NCBI RefSeq assembly: GCF_015679185.1
Contig: NZ_CP064939.1
Span: forward strand, 4,588,001 to 4,652,000
Length of the DNA: 64,000 nt
Source: Pedobacter endophyticus
GTDB lineage: Bacteria; Bacteroidota; Bacteroidia; Sphingobacteriales; Sphingobacteriaceae
Direction: 5' to 3'
The position numbers were made by a program, and so were the translations under genes. Under the pieces are notes generated by a model. The model was not told the origin of the DNA. It worked only from the letters and a program-made list of their open reading frames with translations, and did not search any database. Below, in pieces: positions 32,710-43,200 of the stretch (position 1 is the first letter of the stretch; each line of letters starts with the position of its first letter).

Positions 32710-34455
32710 TTAATCGACCTTTTTTACAGTGGTTTTTTTCGAAACGCCGTTTTCGTTGATGGCCTCGATGGCGAAGTAATACGGTTTTTGGCTATCCATG
32801 GCCTTAAACCAATATTCATTAAAATCGTGTATCATGATGCAATTGTACAATTTATCGGGCGCTGTACCGTAATATAAATTGTATGCAAAGGCATTATCAA
32901 CGGGTTGCCATTTAATATAAGCGCTTCGTTTATCTTTCTCGGTTCTTAAAACGATCAGGTTTTTAACTTCCGATGGCTTTTCTCCATTACCATTGCCAAA
33001 AACACGGAGGCCACTAATGGCAAACTTTCCGGTTGGCATGTGGATATTAATCAATTTGATGAACCTTGTTTTAACGGGTTTTTCAAGTTCGATATAATCG
33101 TGTGGAACATCGGTTTTATTTTGACTTTTATCAACTAGTGTAGTCCATTTTTTGCCATCAACCGATGATAGAATTTTATACTGATGGTAAATGCCGATCT
33201 GCTTGCCAATAAATTCGGCATCCTGATCGGCGTAATTGATTTGGATAGCGTTTACAGTGGCCAAGCTCCCGAGATCGGTTTGGATCCACTCGCCATTGTT
33301 GGCCGTTTTTGCGCTCCAATAGGTTTTAATGCTTTCATCAACGGCGTTGTTGGCATGGAATGCGCCAAGTGTTGATGAAACGGTAACGGGCTTTTTGTAG
33401 TTGATGAGCATCCACCCCGGACCCGCCGGGCCATTTTCTTTTCTTTCTGAAGGAAGGTAGAGCGGATAATCGCCGAAGGCGGTGTTTGTCCACATTACAT
33501 CATCTTTATCAAAACCCGTTGGCCAGATGCCCATTCTACGCTCCCAAGTGTTTTTTACGCAGATGATGCTGGTAGAAATGTGCCAGTACTTTTTGTTGTT
33601 ATCTTGAAAGGTAGCCCCGTGACCTGCGCCACGAGAAAAACCACCACCCTTGTAGCTTAGTGGATCTGATTGCGGGGTTATTTGAGCGCCATCAAACAAG
33701 GGCTTATCGCCTACAACTACGCCATCCGAGTAACCGCTAAATTCGGTTCCGGGCGCCCCATACTGAAAATAATATTTACCGTTGTGCTTCGTCATCCAAG
33801 CACCCTCGGCAAAGGCATCCAGAAAGGTGTTGTCCATATGTTCGCCAAAGCGCTGCCAACCGTATCGCCAGCCTTGTAACAGGTACATTGGTGTGCGTGT
33901 GCCGATGGGCTTAAATGTTTTGCGATTGAGTTCTACGCCATACATCGGATAAACATTGCTGCTTCCGTTGTACATGTAAAACCTACCGTCATCATCCGTA
34001 AAAAAGGCCGGATCCCAGCCGCCAATCTCTAACGAATCGACCAGCGGAAACCATTTATTGGCCTTCGGGTCGGTGCTTCCCCAAAGCGTGAAGTTTTTGG
34101 TGTAGGTACTTCCGAAGACAACCATTGTATCGCCCACAATGCCAACGCCGGGTGCGCAAAGCTCATCTTTAGTCTTGTTCCACGGGCGAAGAAACTTGCG
34201 CTCTTCAAATTTCCAGTTCAACATATCGGGGCTATGCCAGTAACCCCATTGGTTAGTACTAAACAGGTAAAAATCGCCTTTATAGTTCACAATAACCGGA
34301 TCGGCAGTGGCCCGATGCTTGCCCCATTCGGTAAAAGATTCAAACGGGGTATAGCCGTAATCTACATTAATTGGGTTGCAGTAGGTTTTTTGCTTCTGGG
34401 CGTAGGCCGCAGAAAACGATGTAAATAATAATATGATTAGCAGTATTTTTTTCAT
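32710..34455 (-). CDS. GH43-like glycosidase with discoidin (F5/8) and FN3-like domains
   Basis: A 581-residue secreted protein; the start at 34455 begins a clean leader (cleavage near AAYAQ). The in-frame upstream extension is rejected because it is only a translation of the repeat at 34474-34499. The first ~350 residues form a five-bladed-propeller GH43-type domain: HRATADPVIVNYKGDFYLF, GGWDPAFFTDDDGRFYMY with the expected Asp residues, and FAEGAWMTKHNGKYYFQYG. A discoidin-like carbohydrate-binding domain follows (about 365-500, VTVSSTLGAFHANNAVDES...), then an FN3-like domain (505-580). Clan F/J enzymes act on arabinosyl, xylosyl or galactosyl links, so here it could trim decorations. Specificity unknown. 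Confidence 0.85.
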   Translation of the reverse strand: MKKILLIILLFTSFSAAYAQKQKTYCNPINVDYGYTPFESFTEWGKHRATADPVIVNYKGDFYLFSTNQWGYWHSPDMLNWKFEERKFLRPWNKTKDELCAPGVGIVGDTMVVFGSTYTKNFTLWGSTDPKANKWFPLVDSLEIGGWDPAFFTDDDGRFYMYNGSSNVYPMYGVELNRKTFKPIGTRTPMYLLQGWRYGWQRFGEHMDNTFLDAFAEGAWMTKHNGKYYFQYGAPGTEFSGYSDGVVVGDKPLFDGAQITPQSDPLSYKGGGFSRGAGHGATFQDNNKKYWHISTSIICVKNTWERRMGIWPTGFDKDDVMWTNTAFGDYPLYLPSERKENGPAGPGWMLINYKKPVTVSSTLGAFHANNAVDESIKTYWSAKTANNGEWIQTDLGSLATVNAIQINYADQDAEFIGKQIGIYHQYKILSSVDGKKWTTLVDKSQNKTDVPHDYIELEKPVKTRFIKLINIHMPTGKFAISGLRVFGNGNGEKPSEVKNLIVLRTEKDKRSAYIKWQPVDNAFAYNLYYGTAPDKLYNCIMIHDFNEYWFKAMDSQKPYYFAIEAINENGVSKKTTVKKVD

Positions 34456-34473
34456 TGTTGTTTGTTTGTTGCT

Positions 34474-34499
34474 GTCATTCTGAGCGCAGCGAAGAATCT
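34474..34499. repeat. GTCATTCTGAGCGCAGCGAAG repeat
   Basis: A single copy of the dispersed element related to the pair at 9900-10088. It lies in the gap upstream of the GH43-like gene. Confidence 0.65.
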
Positions 34500-34610
34500 G
34501 TTTCCTATTACCGCCTGAAATAAAGTTACTCACTTACCTTTTGCAGCTTGTGCTTTTATTTAAGTTGACATTTCATCGCTTGGGGATCCTTCGTGCCAGC
34601 CATTGAGGTT

Positions 34611-34701
34611 TCGTCATTGCGAAATCGATTTTTCATCGATTGAAGCAATCTCATTAGCGACTTAATTGCAGAATAGATTGCTTCGTGCCTCGCAATGACG
34701 A
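34611..34701. repeat. TCATTGCGA inverted repeat abutting a GH144 stop codon
   Basis: The arms TCGTCATTGCGA and TCGCAATGACGA, with inner GAAGCAATCT/AGATTGCTTC, can fold into one ~90-nt hairpin. It ends 1 bp before the stop codon of the GH144 gene and so may stabilise or end that cistron. Related to 14013-14070. Confidence 0.75.
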
Positions 34702-34702
34702 A

Positions 34703-36061
34703 TTACTTATTTTCAAAACCCAACTTCGTCAACCCTTTTTGCACATCGGTATTACTCATAAACAATTTCCAAAGTAAGCCCGATCTATAATTTTCAATCA
34801 TTACCACCATTGGTCCTTGATCGATTCCCAAATATCTTTTCGGATACCAGTTGTCGGTTTCAGAAAAGGCATCATAAAAACCGTACTTGCCCCAAACTTT
34901 ATCGCCCAAATCTTCATATAAATGACGGATTACTTTCATCGATTCTTTGGGTGTGTACGGAATGGACGAAATGGCTGCGGTAGGGGAGATAACGCCAAAA
35001 TCTTCTTTGGGATTATGGGCGGCATATCCTTTTACGGAATAACTTGCGGTTAAGCCCCAGCTATTTTCGCCGTAACCTTTGTATCCTTTTGGGTTATCGA
35101 CGCAATAATCATGAATGGCTAAGGTATGGTTTACATTGTTTTGCCAGTAATCGGCATATTTATCTTTAAGTCCTTTTGGATTGAGGCCCAAATAAGAGTA
35201 ATGTGCCCAGAATAGCGGTCCCACCGACTTTTTTTGTCCTTGATAATCCAGAGTGAATGGGTGACCATACACTTCGAAACTTGTTTTAATGTCCCCATTG
35301 CGGGCCCAACCTTCGTGGTAAACTTCGGCAGGAACGGTGTGCGTTGGCGATGAGGCCGCTAACACATACATAATTAAACATTCGTTATAGCCTTTTACCG
35401 GGAAGTTCATTTCCCAGTTGTATTCTGGCGACCAATGCCAATAAAGCACATTTTGATTGCCGTTGCGATACCAATCAAAATCGATTCCCTTCCAAAGTTC
35501 ATCGGCTTTTTTGGCGAGGGCCTTTTCTTCCGGGGTTCCGTTTTTATAATAGGCATCTATGCAAATCAATGCTTGTGCAACAAATGAGGTTTCGACTAAA
35601 TCGCCGCCGTTGTCTTTTTTACCAAAAGGCCTTACCTTGCCAGTTTCTCCATAAAACCAGTGCGGCCATGCACCATGAAAGCGATCGGCCTTGGCCAAGA
35701 AATCCAAAATTTTATTTAAGCGATCTAAACCTTCTTTTTTGGTGACATAACCTCTATCAATGCCACTTAATATTGCCATTAAACCGAATCCGGTTGCTCC
35801 GGTGGCAACGGTACTTTTGTCGTTTTCAGGATAAATCTCATCTACATGGTAGCGTTCTCTCCCTGCACCCGACGTAGGTTCGGCACCATCCCAAAAATAT
35901 TGGAAGGTCTGCTTTTGAACCAGATCGAGTAACTGCTCATCAGATAGGTTTTTTTTAATGGTTAAATCCGGATTATAAAGGTTGCTTACCTTTTGAGCGC
36001 AGGATGTAAGGGTTAGGGTAACGAGTGATAAGTAAAGAAGGGTTCGGAGTTTTTTTTGCAT
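34703..36061 (-). CDS. GH144-family (Glycoamylase, PF10091) lipoprotein, putative beta-1,2-glucanase/sophorosidase
   Basis: A 452-residue lipoprotein (leader ending LTLTSC21) with an (alpha/alpha)6-toroid fold domain. Family marks are LLDLVQKQTFQYFWDGAEPTSG, GATGFGLMAILSGIDRGY, HGAWPHWF, KKDNGGDLVETSF, WHWSPEYNWEMNFPVKGYNECL and GYGENSWGLTAS. Characterised GH144 enzymes from Chitinophaga and Parabacteroides cleave beta-1,2-glucan or release sophorose. It is 15 bp from the second GH144 gene upstream, so they are co-transcribed. The two differ at the N-terminus, suggesting endo and exo partners, but which is which cannot be told here. Confidence 0.88.
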   Translation of the reverse strand: MQKKLRTLLYLSLVTLTLTSCAQKVSNLYNPDLTIKKNLSDEQLLDLVQKQTFQYFWDGAEPTSGAGRERYHVDEIYPENDKSTVATGATGFGLMAILSGIDRGYVTKKEGLDRLNKILDFLAKADRFHGAWPHWFYGETGKVRPFGKKDNGGDLVETSFVAQALICIDAYYKNGTPEEKALAKKADELWKGIDFDWYRNGNQNVLYWHWSPEYNWEMNFPVKGYNECLIMYVLAASSPTHTVPAEVYHEGWARNGDIKTSFEVYGHPFTLDYQGQKKSVGPLFWAHYSYLGLNPKGLKDKYADYWQNNVNHTLAIHDYCVDNPKGYKGYGENSWGLTASYSVKGYAAHNPKEDFGVISPTAAISSIPYTPKESMKVIRHLYEDLGDKVWGKYGFYDAFSETDNWYPKRYLGIDQGPMVVMIENYRSGLLWKLFMSNTDVQKGLTKLGFENK

Positions 36062-36076
36062 TTGGGATGGTGCTGT

Positions 36077-37753
36077 TTAAAGATTGGGACTGTTGAAACC
36101 TAAATTTTTCATGCCTGCTTTTACTTCAGGGGCACTCATAAATAGGTTCCAGATTAATTTTGTTCTATAATTTTCGATCATCACCACAATCGGGCCTTGA
36201 TCGATCGCTAGTGTCGAGGTGGCAAACCATTGATCTTTTAATGAAAAAGCATCGTAAAAGCCATATTCGCCCCAGGTTTTGTTGCCCAGTTTGTAATAGA
36301 AATATTTTAGCGCCTGCATGGATTCTGTTGGCGTGTACGGCATTGAAGCTAAAGCTGCTGTTGGTGCAATTACGCCAACGTCGTTTGTTGGCGAGCTGGC
36401 GGTATATCCATTTTGGATATCGCTGGCCGTTAAGCCCCAGCAATTTTCACCATAACCGTAGTGGCCTAATGGGTTTGTTTTGCAGTAATTATAATTGATT
36501 AAAGTGTGTGCCTTTGTTTGGGTTTCGTAATCGGCATAAGCATCGGTTAAGCCCATCGGGTTGATGCCCATAAATGAATAATGAGCAAAAAATAATGGAC
36601 CGCCACTGGCTGGGCCCAAGGGAAGCTGAACGCCATAATAGGTGCTACCATTTTTCATATTGCCGTTTTGCGCCCAACCGTTATCGTAAACCGATTTGGG
36701 AATGGCGTGAGTAGGGGAGGCGGCGGCCATAACGTAGGTTATTAAGCTTTCGTTCCAACCTTTAATCGGCAAGTTCATGTCCCAATTGTAATTCAGGCTC
36801 CAATGCCAGTATAAGGTGTTGCTATCGTTTTTACGGTACCAATTCCATTCTACACCGTTGTAAATGGCGTTAATGTCGTTTCGTAAAGTCGTTTCATTGG
36901 CGTCGGCGCCGTTAAAATATTGACGGGCAGTAATTAAACCAGCCATCAGGTACGATGTTTCTACCAAGTCGCCACCGTTATCTTTGGCGCTAAAAGGAAT
37001 TACTTTTCCCGAATTACCGTTGAGCCAGTGCGGGTAAGCGCCATGGAAACGCTCAGCAGTTTTTAAAAAGGCTACTATTTTTTGCATGCGGGCCAATCCT
37101 TCGGCTCTGCTGATAAAGTTGCGACTGATTCCGGTTACTAATGCCATGATACCAAAGCCTGAGCCACCTGAGGTTACGGTATTGCCCGATGTATTTCTTT
37201 CTCGGGCCAATCCGCTGGTTGGATGGGCAAAATCCCAGAAATATTTAAAGGTTTGCTTCTGTACGAGGGTTAGGAGCTCGTCGTCGCCGATGCGGGGGAA
37301 TTTGTCGGTGTCATCTGGCCCGATTTTGAGTGTTATGATCACTGGGTTAATTAATCTTCCATTTGTCGTAGATTTTAACCCGTTACTAATGTTTACGGTA
37401 TATGTTGTAAACGACGAAAGCGCATTTTTAGGAATAATTATGATTATTTTGTCCGAGGATTGTAATTGTTGATTATAGGGAATCTCAGTTCCAGTTGGGC
37501 CTATAAGTTTAATGGCTTCTAAAATGGTTGTTTTATTGATAGATTCAGTAAAGTTAATTTTAATCTCTGGGAGGTTATTTAGGCCATTGTAAGTTAACGT
37601 ACCATTATAAGTCCCATTAACTGTAAAAGATAAGGATGTATCTATATTCGAATTGGAGCGATCGGTTTTTTTGCAGCTGCCGACAAGTGTCAAAAGAAAA
37701 AAGAGCTTTAGAGCCAGTTGAACTAAAATCCGGTTGGAATTTGATTTTAACAT
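36077..37753 (-). CDS. GH144-family lipoprotein with N-terminal Ig-like domain
   Basis: A 558-residue lipoprotein; the ATG at 37753 begins a leader ending VGSC27. Residues about 35-155 form a bacterial Ig-like domain (LPEIKINFTESINKTTILEAIKL ... FTTYTVNISNGLKS), followed by the same toroid domain as the neighbour: LLTLVQKQTFKYFWDFAHPTSG, GGSGFGIMALVTGISRNF, HGAYPHWL, KDNGGDLVETSY and GYGENCWGLTAS. The Ig-like spacer would lift the catalytic domain off the cell surface, consistent with an enzyme that meets the polymer first. Paralogous duplication with the downstream gene is clear. The linkage preference is inferred from the family. Confidence 0.88.
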   Translation of the reverse strand: MLKSNSNRILVQLALKLFFLLTLVGSCKKTDRSNSNIDTSLSFTVNGTYNGTLTYNGLNNLPEIKINFTESINKTTILEAIKLIGPTGTEIPYNQQLQSSDKIIIIIPKNALSSFTTYTVNISNGLKSTTNGRLINPVIITLKIGPDDTDKFPRIGDDELLTLVQKQTFKYFWDFAHPTSGLARERNTSGNTVTSGGSGFGIMALVTGISRNFISRAEGLARMQKIVAFLKTAERFHGAYPHWLNGNSGKVIPFSAKDNGGDLVETSYLMAGLITARQYFNGADANETTLRNDINAIYNGVEWNWYRKNDSNTLYWHWSLNYNWDMNLPIKGWNESLITYVMAAASPTHAIPKSVYDNGWAQNGNMKNGSTYYGVQLPLGPASGGPLFFAHYSFMGINPMGLTDAYADYETQTKAHTLINYNYCKTNPLGHYGYGENCWGLTASDIQNGYTASSPTNDVGVIAPTAALASMPYTPTESMQALKYFYYKLGNKTWGEYGFYDAFSLKDQWFATSTLAIDQGPIVVMIENYRTKLIWNLFMSAPEVKAGMKNLGFNSPNL

Positions 37754-37806
37754 GGGATTAAAAAGATTATTAAGCACACGGTGCAACCCGTGTGCTTAGG
37801 AGAAAA

Positions 37807-38694
37807 TTACTTGCCGGCCTGATAAAGGTCGTACATTGCCTTAACTACTGGGTCAGGCATAAAGGCATTATAAATTTTTACCTCATCAATTTTACCGTTC
37901 ATCAAGCCAAAATCGGCATTTGTATTTACTGTTTTGCCAGGGATAAGATTATAGTTCGCACCAAAAATCAATTCATTTGGCTCATTAGATTGGAAAAGAT
38001 TGTTTCCTGTCCCTCTATCTGAATAACTGCCGATATTCTCTCCGTTCGCTACAATATTAAATCTTCCTGTTAAACCATTGTAACTCAAAACTAGATGGAC
38101 CCAGTTTCCCGGCCCTATTTTTGGTGATTTGGTTGCATTTAGATTATCTTGCGATCCGTTTCCAACAGTGGAAAACCTTGGGCCTATTTTCAAAATATCT
38201 GTATTGCTCGCAGGGTAGCTATTAGTATTTAGCCTAATGTCTAAATTGCCATCAAATACGCCTGGTCTCGCAAGTTGCAATAACATCGTTTTTTTTGAAC
38301 CATTATTGGATATTTGAATCCATTGGCTTATTGTAAAACTTTTGAAAACGTCTTTTTTGAAAGCAGAGAACTGGCTGGCGTAATACAAATATCCTGCGCT
38401 TAGGTTTAACGCCTTGCCTTTAAACCCTTCAACAAATGAGTCGCCAGTTTTGGTTGTTGGTGCAGTATTACTAATTTTTTCGTTGTAGGTATCATCGAAA
38501 CTGAAATACGCAACAAGATTGTCTTTTAAGATTTCATCTGAAGTTCGAAAACCGCCGACCGTTCCCTCATAATCTTTAGGATCTAATTCAGGAAGGTTGT
38601 TAGGGTTACCATCTTTTTTACAACCTGCAAATGCGGAAAAAAGTAGTAGTAACACCAATGCGTATCTCAATTTGTATATGTTTGATCTTTTCAT
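37807..38694 (-). CDS. LamG-like (concanavalin-fold) surface lipoprotein, putative glycan-binding protein
   Basis: A 295-residue lipoprotein (leader ending AFAGC25) with a short acidic spacer and a LamG_3-type jelly roll: LKDNLVAYFSFDDTYNE, GKALNLSAGYLYY, FTISQWIQ, NWVHLVLSYNG and NGKIDEVKIYNAFM are the usual strand signatures. It sits directly after SusD, the position normally held by SusE/SusF-like or surface glycan-binding proteins, so a polysaccharide-capture role is inferred. No catalytic residues are recognised. Confidence 0.82.
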   Translation of the reverse strand: MKRSNIYKLRYALVLLLLFSAFAGCKKDGNPNNLPELDPKDYEGTVGGFRTSDEILKDNLVAYFSFDDTYNEKISNTAPTTKTGDSFVEGFKGKALNLSAGYLYYASQFSAFKKDVFKSFTISQWIQISNNGSKKTMLLQLARPGVFDGNLDIRLNTNSYPASNTDILKIGPRFSTVGNGSQDNLNATKSPKIGPGNWVHLVLSYNGLTGRFNIVANGENIGSYSDRGTGNNLFQSNEPNELIFGANYNLIPGKTVNTNADFGLMNGKIDEVKIYNAFMPDPVVKAMYDLYQAGK

Positions 38695-38716
38695 ATTCTT
38701 TATTTGTTAAAGCCAA

Positions 38717-40270
38717 TTAGTAACCAGGGTTTGGCGTCAAAACGCCTTTACTTAAATCAATTTGCTGTTGAGGTATTGGCAGTAGTCTATCTCTGTTCGG
38801 ATTGTAGCTTGTTTTACCAGCAGCTTGCATGGCCTCGGCATCAATTCCCCACCTTACAATGTCGAAGAAACGTTCATGTTCCATTGCGAGTTCTATTCTT
38901 CGTTCTTGTCTGATGGCGTTGCGTAAAATACCTTGGTCGGTGGTATTAATGTTTGGTAGTGTGCCAGCAACTGTCGCAGTTTTTCTCGCTCTGGCTCGTA
39001 CACTATTTAATGCATCGAGTGCAAGTTTAATATTTCCTGCACCACCAACTTCATTAGCAGCTTCGGCAAACATCAATACCACGTCAGCATAACGTAAAAT
39101 GCGAACATTCATCCACCAACCGCTTCTGCTATTATAAGCAGCAATGTATGTCGGATTGGCTAGAACCTTATGGTTATATTTTAGATTTGGAACCTCAGTT
39201 GGATAAAATGGCGCTTTCTGTCCATATACTGTGAAATTATCTTTTCCTGCTATACTGCTGTATAGTATGGTTCTTGCTTTTCGAGGGTCGTTTGGTTCAT
39301 AGGCAGCTTCTAAAGCTGCACTCGGCGAATTCCATCCCCAACCTCTATTCCATTCGGTAGTACTCCCTCTAGTACCCTGCACACTGGCGTATTGAACCCC
39401 GTTTGCAGTTTGTACAGTAGCACTTGCCGTAGCTTGAATCTCAAATACAGACTCTTTGCTATTTTCGCCTTTTTCGCTAAAAATATCGTCGTACGAAACG
39501 CTTAAGTCGTATTGACCTGAATTCATTACCTGGCTGGCTACAGACATGGCCATTCCCCACTTCTTTTGGTATAAATAGGCCTTTGCGAGAATTCCGTTTG
39601 CTGATCCTTTAGTCGGCCGGCCAATGAATTTTGACGGCCAGTTCAAGGGCAAATTTGCTGCCGCAAATTGTAAATCATCTTCGATAAAAGCATATATTTC
39701 TTCAGGGCTGCTTTGTGGAATGTTTGAGGTAACACTCAGTACCTTATCAATTTTCGGTATCCGTCCAAACGCTCTTACAAGAAAGAAATATGAGTAGCCA
39801 CGTAAAAATCTCGCCTCTGCTTCAGCCTGGATTTTCTGTTGTTCATTGGCAACGATTTCGCTGTTATTATAGATTTGATCAATAATTGTATTACATCTAT
39901 TAATCATTGTGTAATACTCTGTCCACAGCGTATTGACCCTACCGTTTGTCAAAGCTGGAAAATTATCCATTGCAATAACATCGGCACCGCCATCGCTTGC
40001 GGTACTCCCTTTGTCAGCATCGTCACTTCGAATACTTGTAACTACCATAAAACCATCAGAAACATAGTTATATGCTCTTAATGCACTATATGCAGAAAAC
40101 AAAAAAGTATCATAGGGAGTTGATCCCTGGGGGTAAGGGTAATCATCTGCAGTATACTCACCTTGTCTTTGGGTATCTAAAAATTTTTGACAGCCCGAGT
40201 TTATCGAAACCGCGGTTATAGCTAATAAGCCCAGCGCAATATTTCTTCTATAATTATTAAATATTTTCAT
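38717..40270 (-). CDS. SusD/RagB-family lipoprotein of the GH144 locus
   Basis: A 517-residue outer-membrane lipoprotein (leader ending NSGC27). The N-terminal helical part includes AEAEARFLRGYSYFFLVRAFG and the C-terminal RagB/SusD part has ILRYADVVLMFAEAANEVGG, IRQERRIELAMEHERFFDIVRWG and a closing GVLTPNPGY. It is 17 bp downstream of its SusC and 22 bp upstream of the LamG lipoprotein. As in other pairs it should close the SusC barrel and bind incoming oligosaccharide, here probably products of GH144. Confidence 0.95.
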   Translation of the reverse strand: MKIFNNYRRNIALGLLAITAVSINSGCQKFLDTQRQGEYTADDYPYPQGSTPYDTFLFSAYSALRAYNYVSDGFMVVTSIRSDDADKGSTASDGGADVIAMDNFPALTNGRVNTLWTEYYTMINRCNTIIDQIYNNSEIVANEQQKIQAEAEARFLRGYSYFFLVRAFGRIPKIDKVLSVTSNIPQSSPEEIYAFIEDDLQFAAANLPLNWPSKFIGRPTKGSANGILAKAYLYQKKWGMAMSVASQVMNSGQYDLSVSYDDIFSEKGENSKESVFEIQATASATVQTANGVQYASVQGTRGSTTEWNRGWGWNSPSAALEAAYEPNDPRKARTILYSSIAGKDNFTVYGQKAPFYPTEVPNLKYNHKVLANPTYIAAYNSRSGWWMNVRILRYADVVLMFAEAANEVGGAGNIKLALDALNSVRARARKTATVAGTLPNINTTDQGILRNAIRQERRIELAMEHERFFDIVRWGIDAEAMQAAGKTSYNPNRDRLLPIPQQQIDLSKGVLTPNPGY

Positions 40271-40287
40271 TTTTTAAGCTTTTTTGA

Positions 40288-43200
40288 TTAAAAAGTAACA
40301 TTTAAACCAAATGAATAAACAGCAGGTACTGGATAAACACCATTGTCGGCGCCACCGCCTAAAATACTTCCGATTTGTGCTTCAGGGGTATAACCAGTTG
40401 CTTTTGTCCAAGTTTGTAAGTTTTGACCACTTACATAAATTCTAAGTTTTTGCGCTCCTAATTTATTCATTAACGCTGGAGCGAACGTGTACCCTAATTG
40501 CACAGTGCGTAACCTGAAATAATCGCCAGGTTCTAGAAAATAAGAGCTGAACTGAAAGTTGTTGCCACGAGTATTATCTAAAATGGGCTCTACATTACTT
40601 GTACCTGGACCAGTCCAAGCATTTAGTCTATTGCTTTCATAATTTAAGGTGGTAAAATTTGCAGTACGACGTTCGGTATAGATTTTATTTCCTGCTACTC
40701 CTTGTCCTTCAATTAATGCATCAAATCCTTTATATCCAAGCGAAAGGCTTAATCCATAACTATATGGTGGGAACGGCGTTCCTAAATAGGTTCTATCCAA
40801 GGCAGAGATAATGCCATCGCCATTTACATCCTCAAAGGCAATGTCGCCAACTTGTGAATTAGAGAATTGTGGTTGACTTAGCATTTCCTTGGCTGTTTGA
40901 TAAATACATAATTGTCTTAAGCCATAAAAATAACCAATAGACTGGCCTGAGTTCGTAAGATTTACACCACTATTACCCGTGATTTGGAATTCTGTAGTAT
41001 TACCTAAAGATTCAACACGATTTCTATTGTAACTGAAGTTTCCATTTAAACTATAACTTAGTTCTCCAATCTTATCGGCCCATCCTAAGCTTACTTCAAT
41101 ACCACGATTGTTAATTTTACCTAAGTTGGTAAAGAATGGAAGTTGGCCAGCTAATAATGGAAAACTTGTTAGAATACCATCAGTCGTTTTATTATAGAAA
41201 GTTAACTCTGCATTAAAGCGATCTTTTAACGCACGTAAGTCTAGGCCAACATCAAAGCCCTGAACAATCTCAAACCTTAAATTCGGGTCAGGGATGTAAG
41301 CATTTTGAATGGCTGTGTAAACATTTTCACCAAATACGGCAACTTGGCCGTTTGTTAACCCTTGTTGATAAAGATTCGGCGAAACGCCATTTGAGTTACC
41401 CAGTCGGCCCCAAGACAAGCGAAATTTTAAATAGTCAATTCCTTTTATATTTTCTTTAAAAAAATCTTCTTCAGTTGCTACCCATCCTAGACCAACACTT
41501 CCAAATGTTCCCCATCGGTTTTCTGGAGAAAAACGCGAGCTTCCGTCTCTTCTAATTGTTCCATTAAAAAGATATTTATCCTTGTAAACATAACTCAATC
41601 TTGCAAAGACGCCCATGTTGGTTTCTTCACTTCCTCCACCTCCGTTTGCTTGTATATTATTAGCATTAATTACACCAATATACCACTGATCTGGATCACC
41701 CGGAACTACTAAAGTGCTATCAGTTCTGCTAGCATTAACATTAGAACCTGCAAAGCGTAAAGATGTGAAACCTGCCAAGGCTGTAAACCTGTGCCCGCCT
41801 TCCAATGATTTTTCATACGTTAAAGTATGATCTTGTTGATATCTATGTGTTTCAGACTGACTTTGATTGACTGTTGAGCGGAATTGATCATCTCTTACAA
41901 CTTCATTTGACCCCCCGGCTTCTCCGATGTTAATAAATGAAAATGGAGGTCTCGAGTAACCTCTAGAATTTACAAATCCAAAATCTCCATAAAAGGTCGA
42001 TCTAATCTTAAAATCTTGTAAGAATGTTAATTCGCCAAAAACACTACCATTAAAACGGAAAAATTTGTTAATTGACGTTCTGTCTCCACGCATAATAGCC
42101 GCCACTGGATTTCCTACTGAAGATCTTTGAAAAGACGGCATCGAGTAGTAAGTGTTCTCATCTAATCGTACCGGAACAATTGGAGCAGCCCATGTGGCGT
42201 TGGTTAAGCTGACAGAGGTACCATTAGGTTTAGCTAAAAAACCTGTTATGTCACCTCCAATCTTTAGTTTATCAGTTACTTTTATTTCTTCGCTAAGCCG
42301 CAAAACATATTTTTCATAACTACTATATTTTACTACGCCCTCTTGATTATTATAACTTAGATTCACTAACGTAGTGCTTTTTTCACCACTATTGCTAAAA
42401 CTTAAGCTGTTTGAATTGATGAATGCGGTACGTAGAATTTGATCCTGCCAATCAGTATTACCTGTGTAGTTCGAAAAATCGAAGGGACTAGCACCTATAT
42501 TGGCAAGTTGTGTTGAATACAACCTTTTAAATCCTTCTGCATCGGCTACGTCGATTTTATTTATCACTTTCTGAATACCGATATTTGAAGTGAAATTTAC
42601 TCGCGTCTGACCGCGTGCCGCTCGTTTGGTGGTCACAGCAATTACGCCATTTGCACCACGCAAACCATAGATTGCCGAGGAAGATGCGTCTCTTAATAGA
42701 TCGATCGATTCAATATCCGCTGGGTTTAAGTAATCAATGTTATCTTGTAATAAACCATCAACAACATATAACGGATTGGCGCTATTAGTACTACTTATCC
42801 CTCTAATTCGGATTACAGGCTGCGAGCCAGGGTTACCTGAATTTACAACTGTTAAACCAGCTACCTTGCCTTGTAATGATGATAGTGGATTTACGGCTGG
42901 CATTTTCGCAATGTCATCGCCTTTGACACTTGATATAGATCCAGTAAGATCCTTTTTCTTTTGCGTACCGTAACCTATAACAACTACCTGTTCCAGCTCA
43001 TTGGCCGATGAAGCCAAAACGACGTTAATTGATGTGCGGTTGTTCACAGGCACTTCTTGTGTCACATATCCAACATAGGTAAATACGAGTGTCGCATCTG
43101 CCGGTGCGGAAATGCTGTAAGCGCCTGCCGCATCTGTCTGCGTTCCATTTTGTGTTCCTTTTACGACAACGCTTACGCTAGGGATGGTAGATTTATCTCC

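Noticed and set aside
34456..34533. N-terminal extension of the GH43-like protein (start at 34533)
   Set aside because: The extra residues (RKQILRCAQND) are a translation of a dispersed intergenic repeat, and a good signal peptide starts at 34455.
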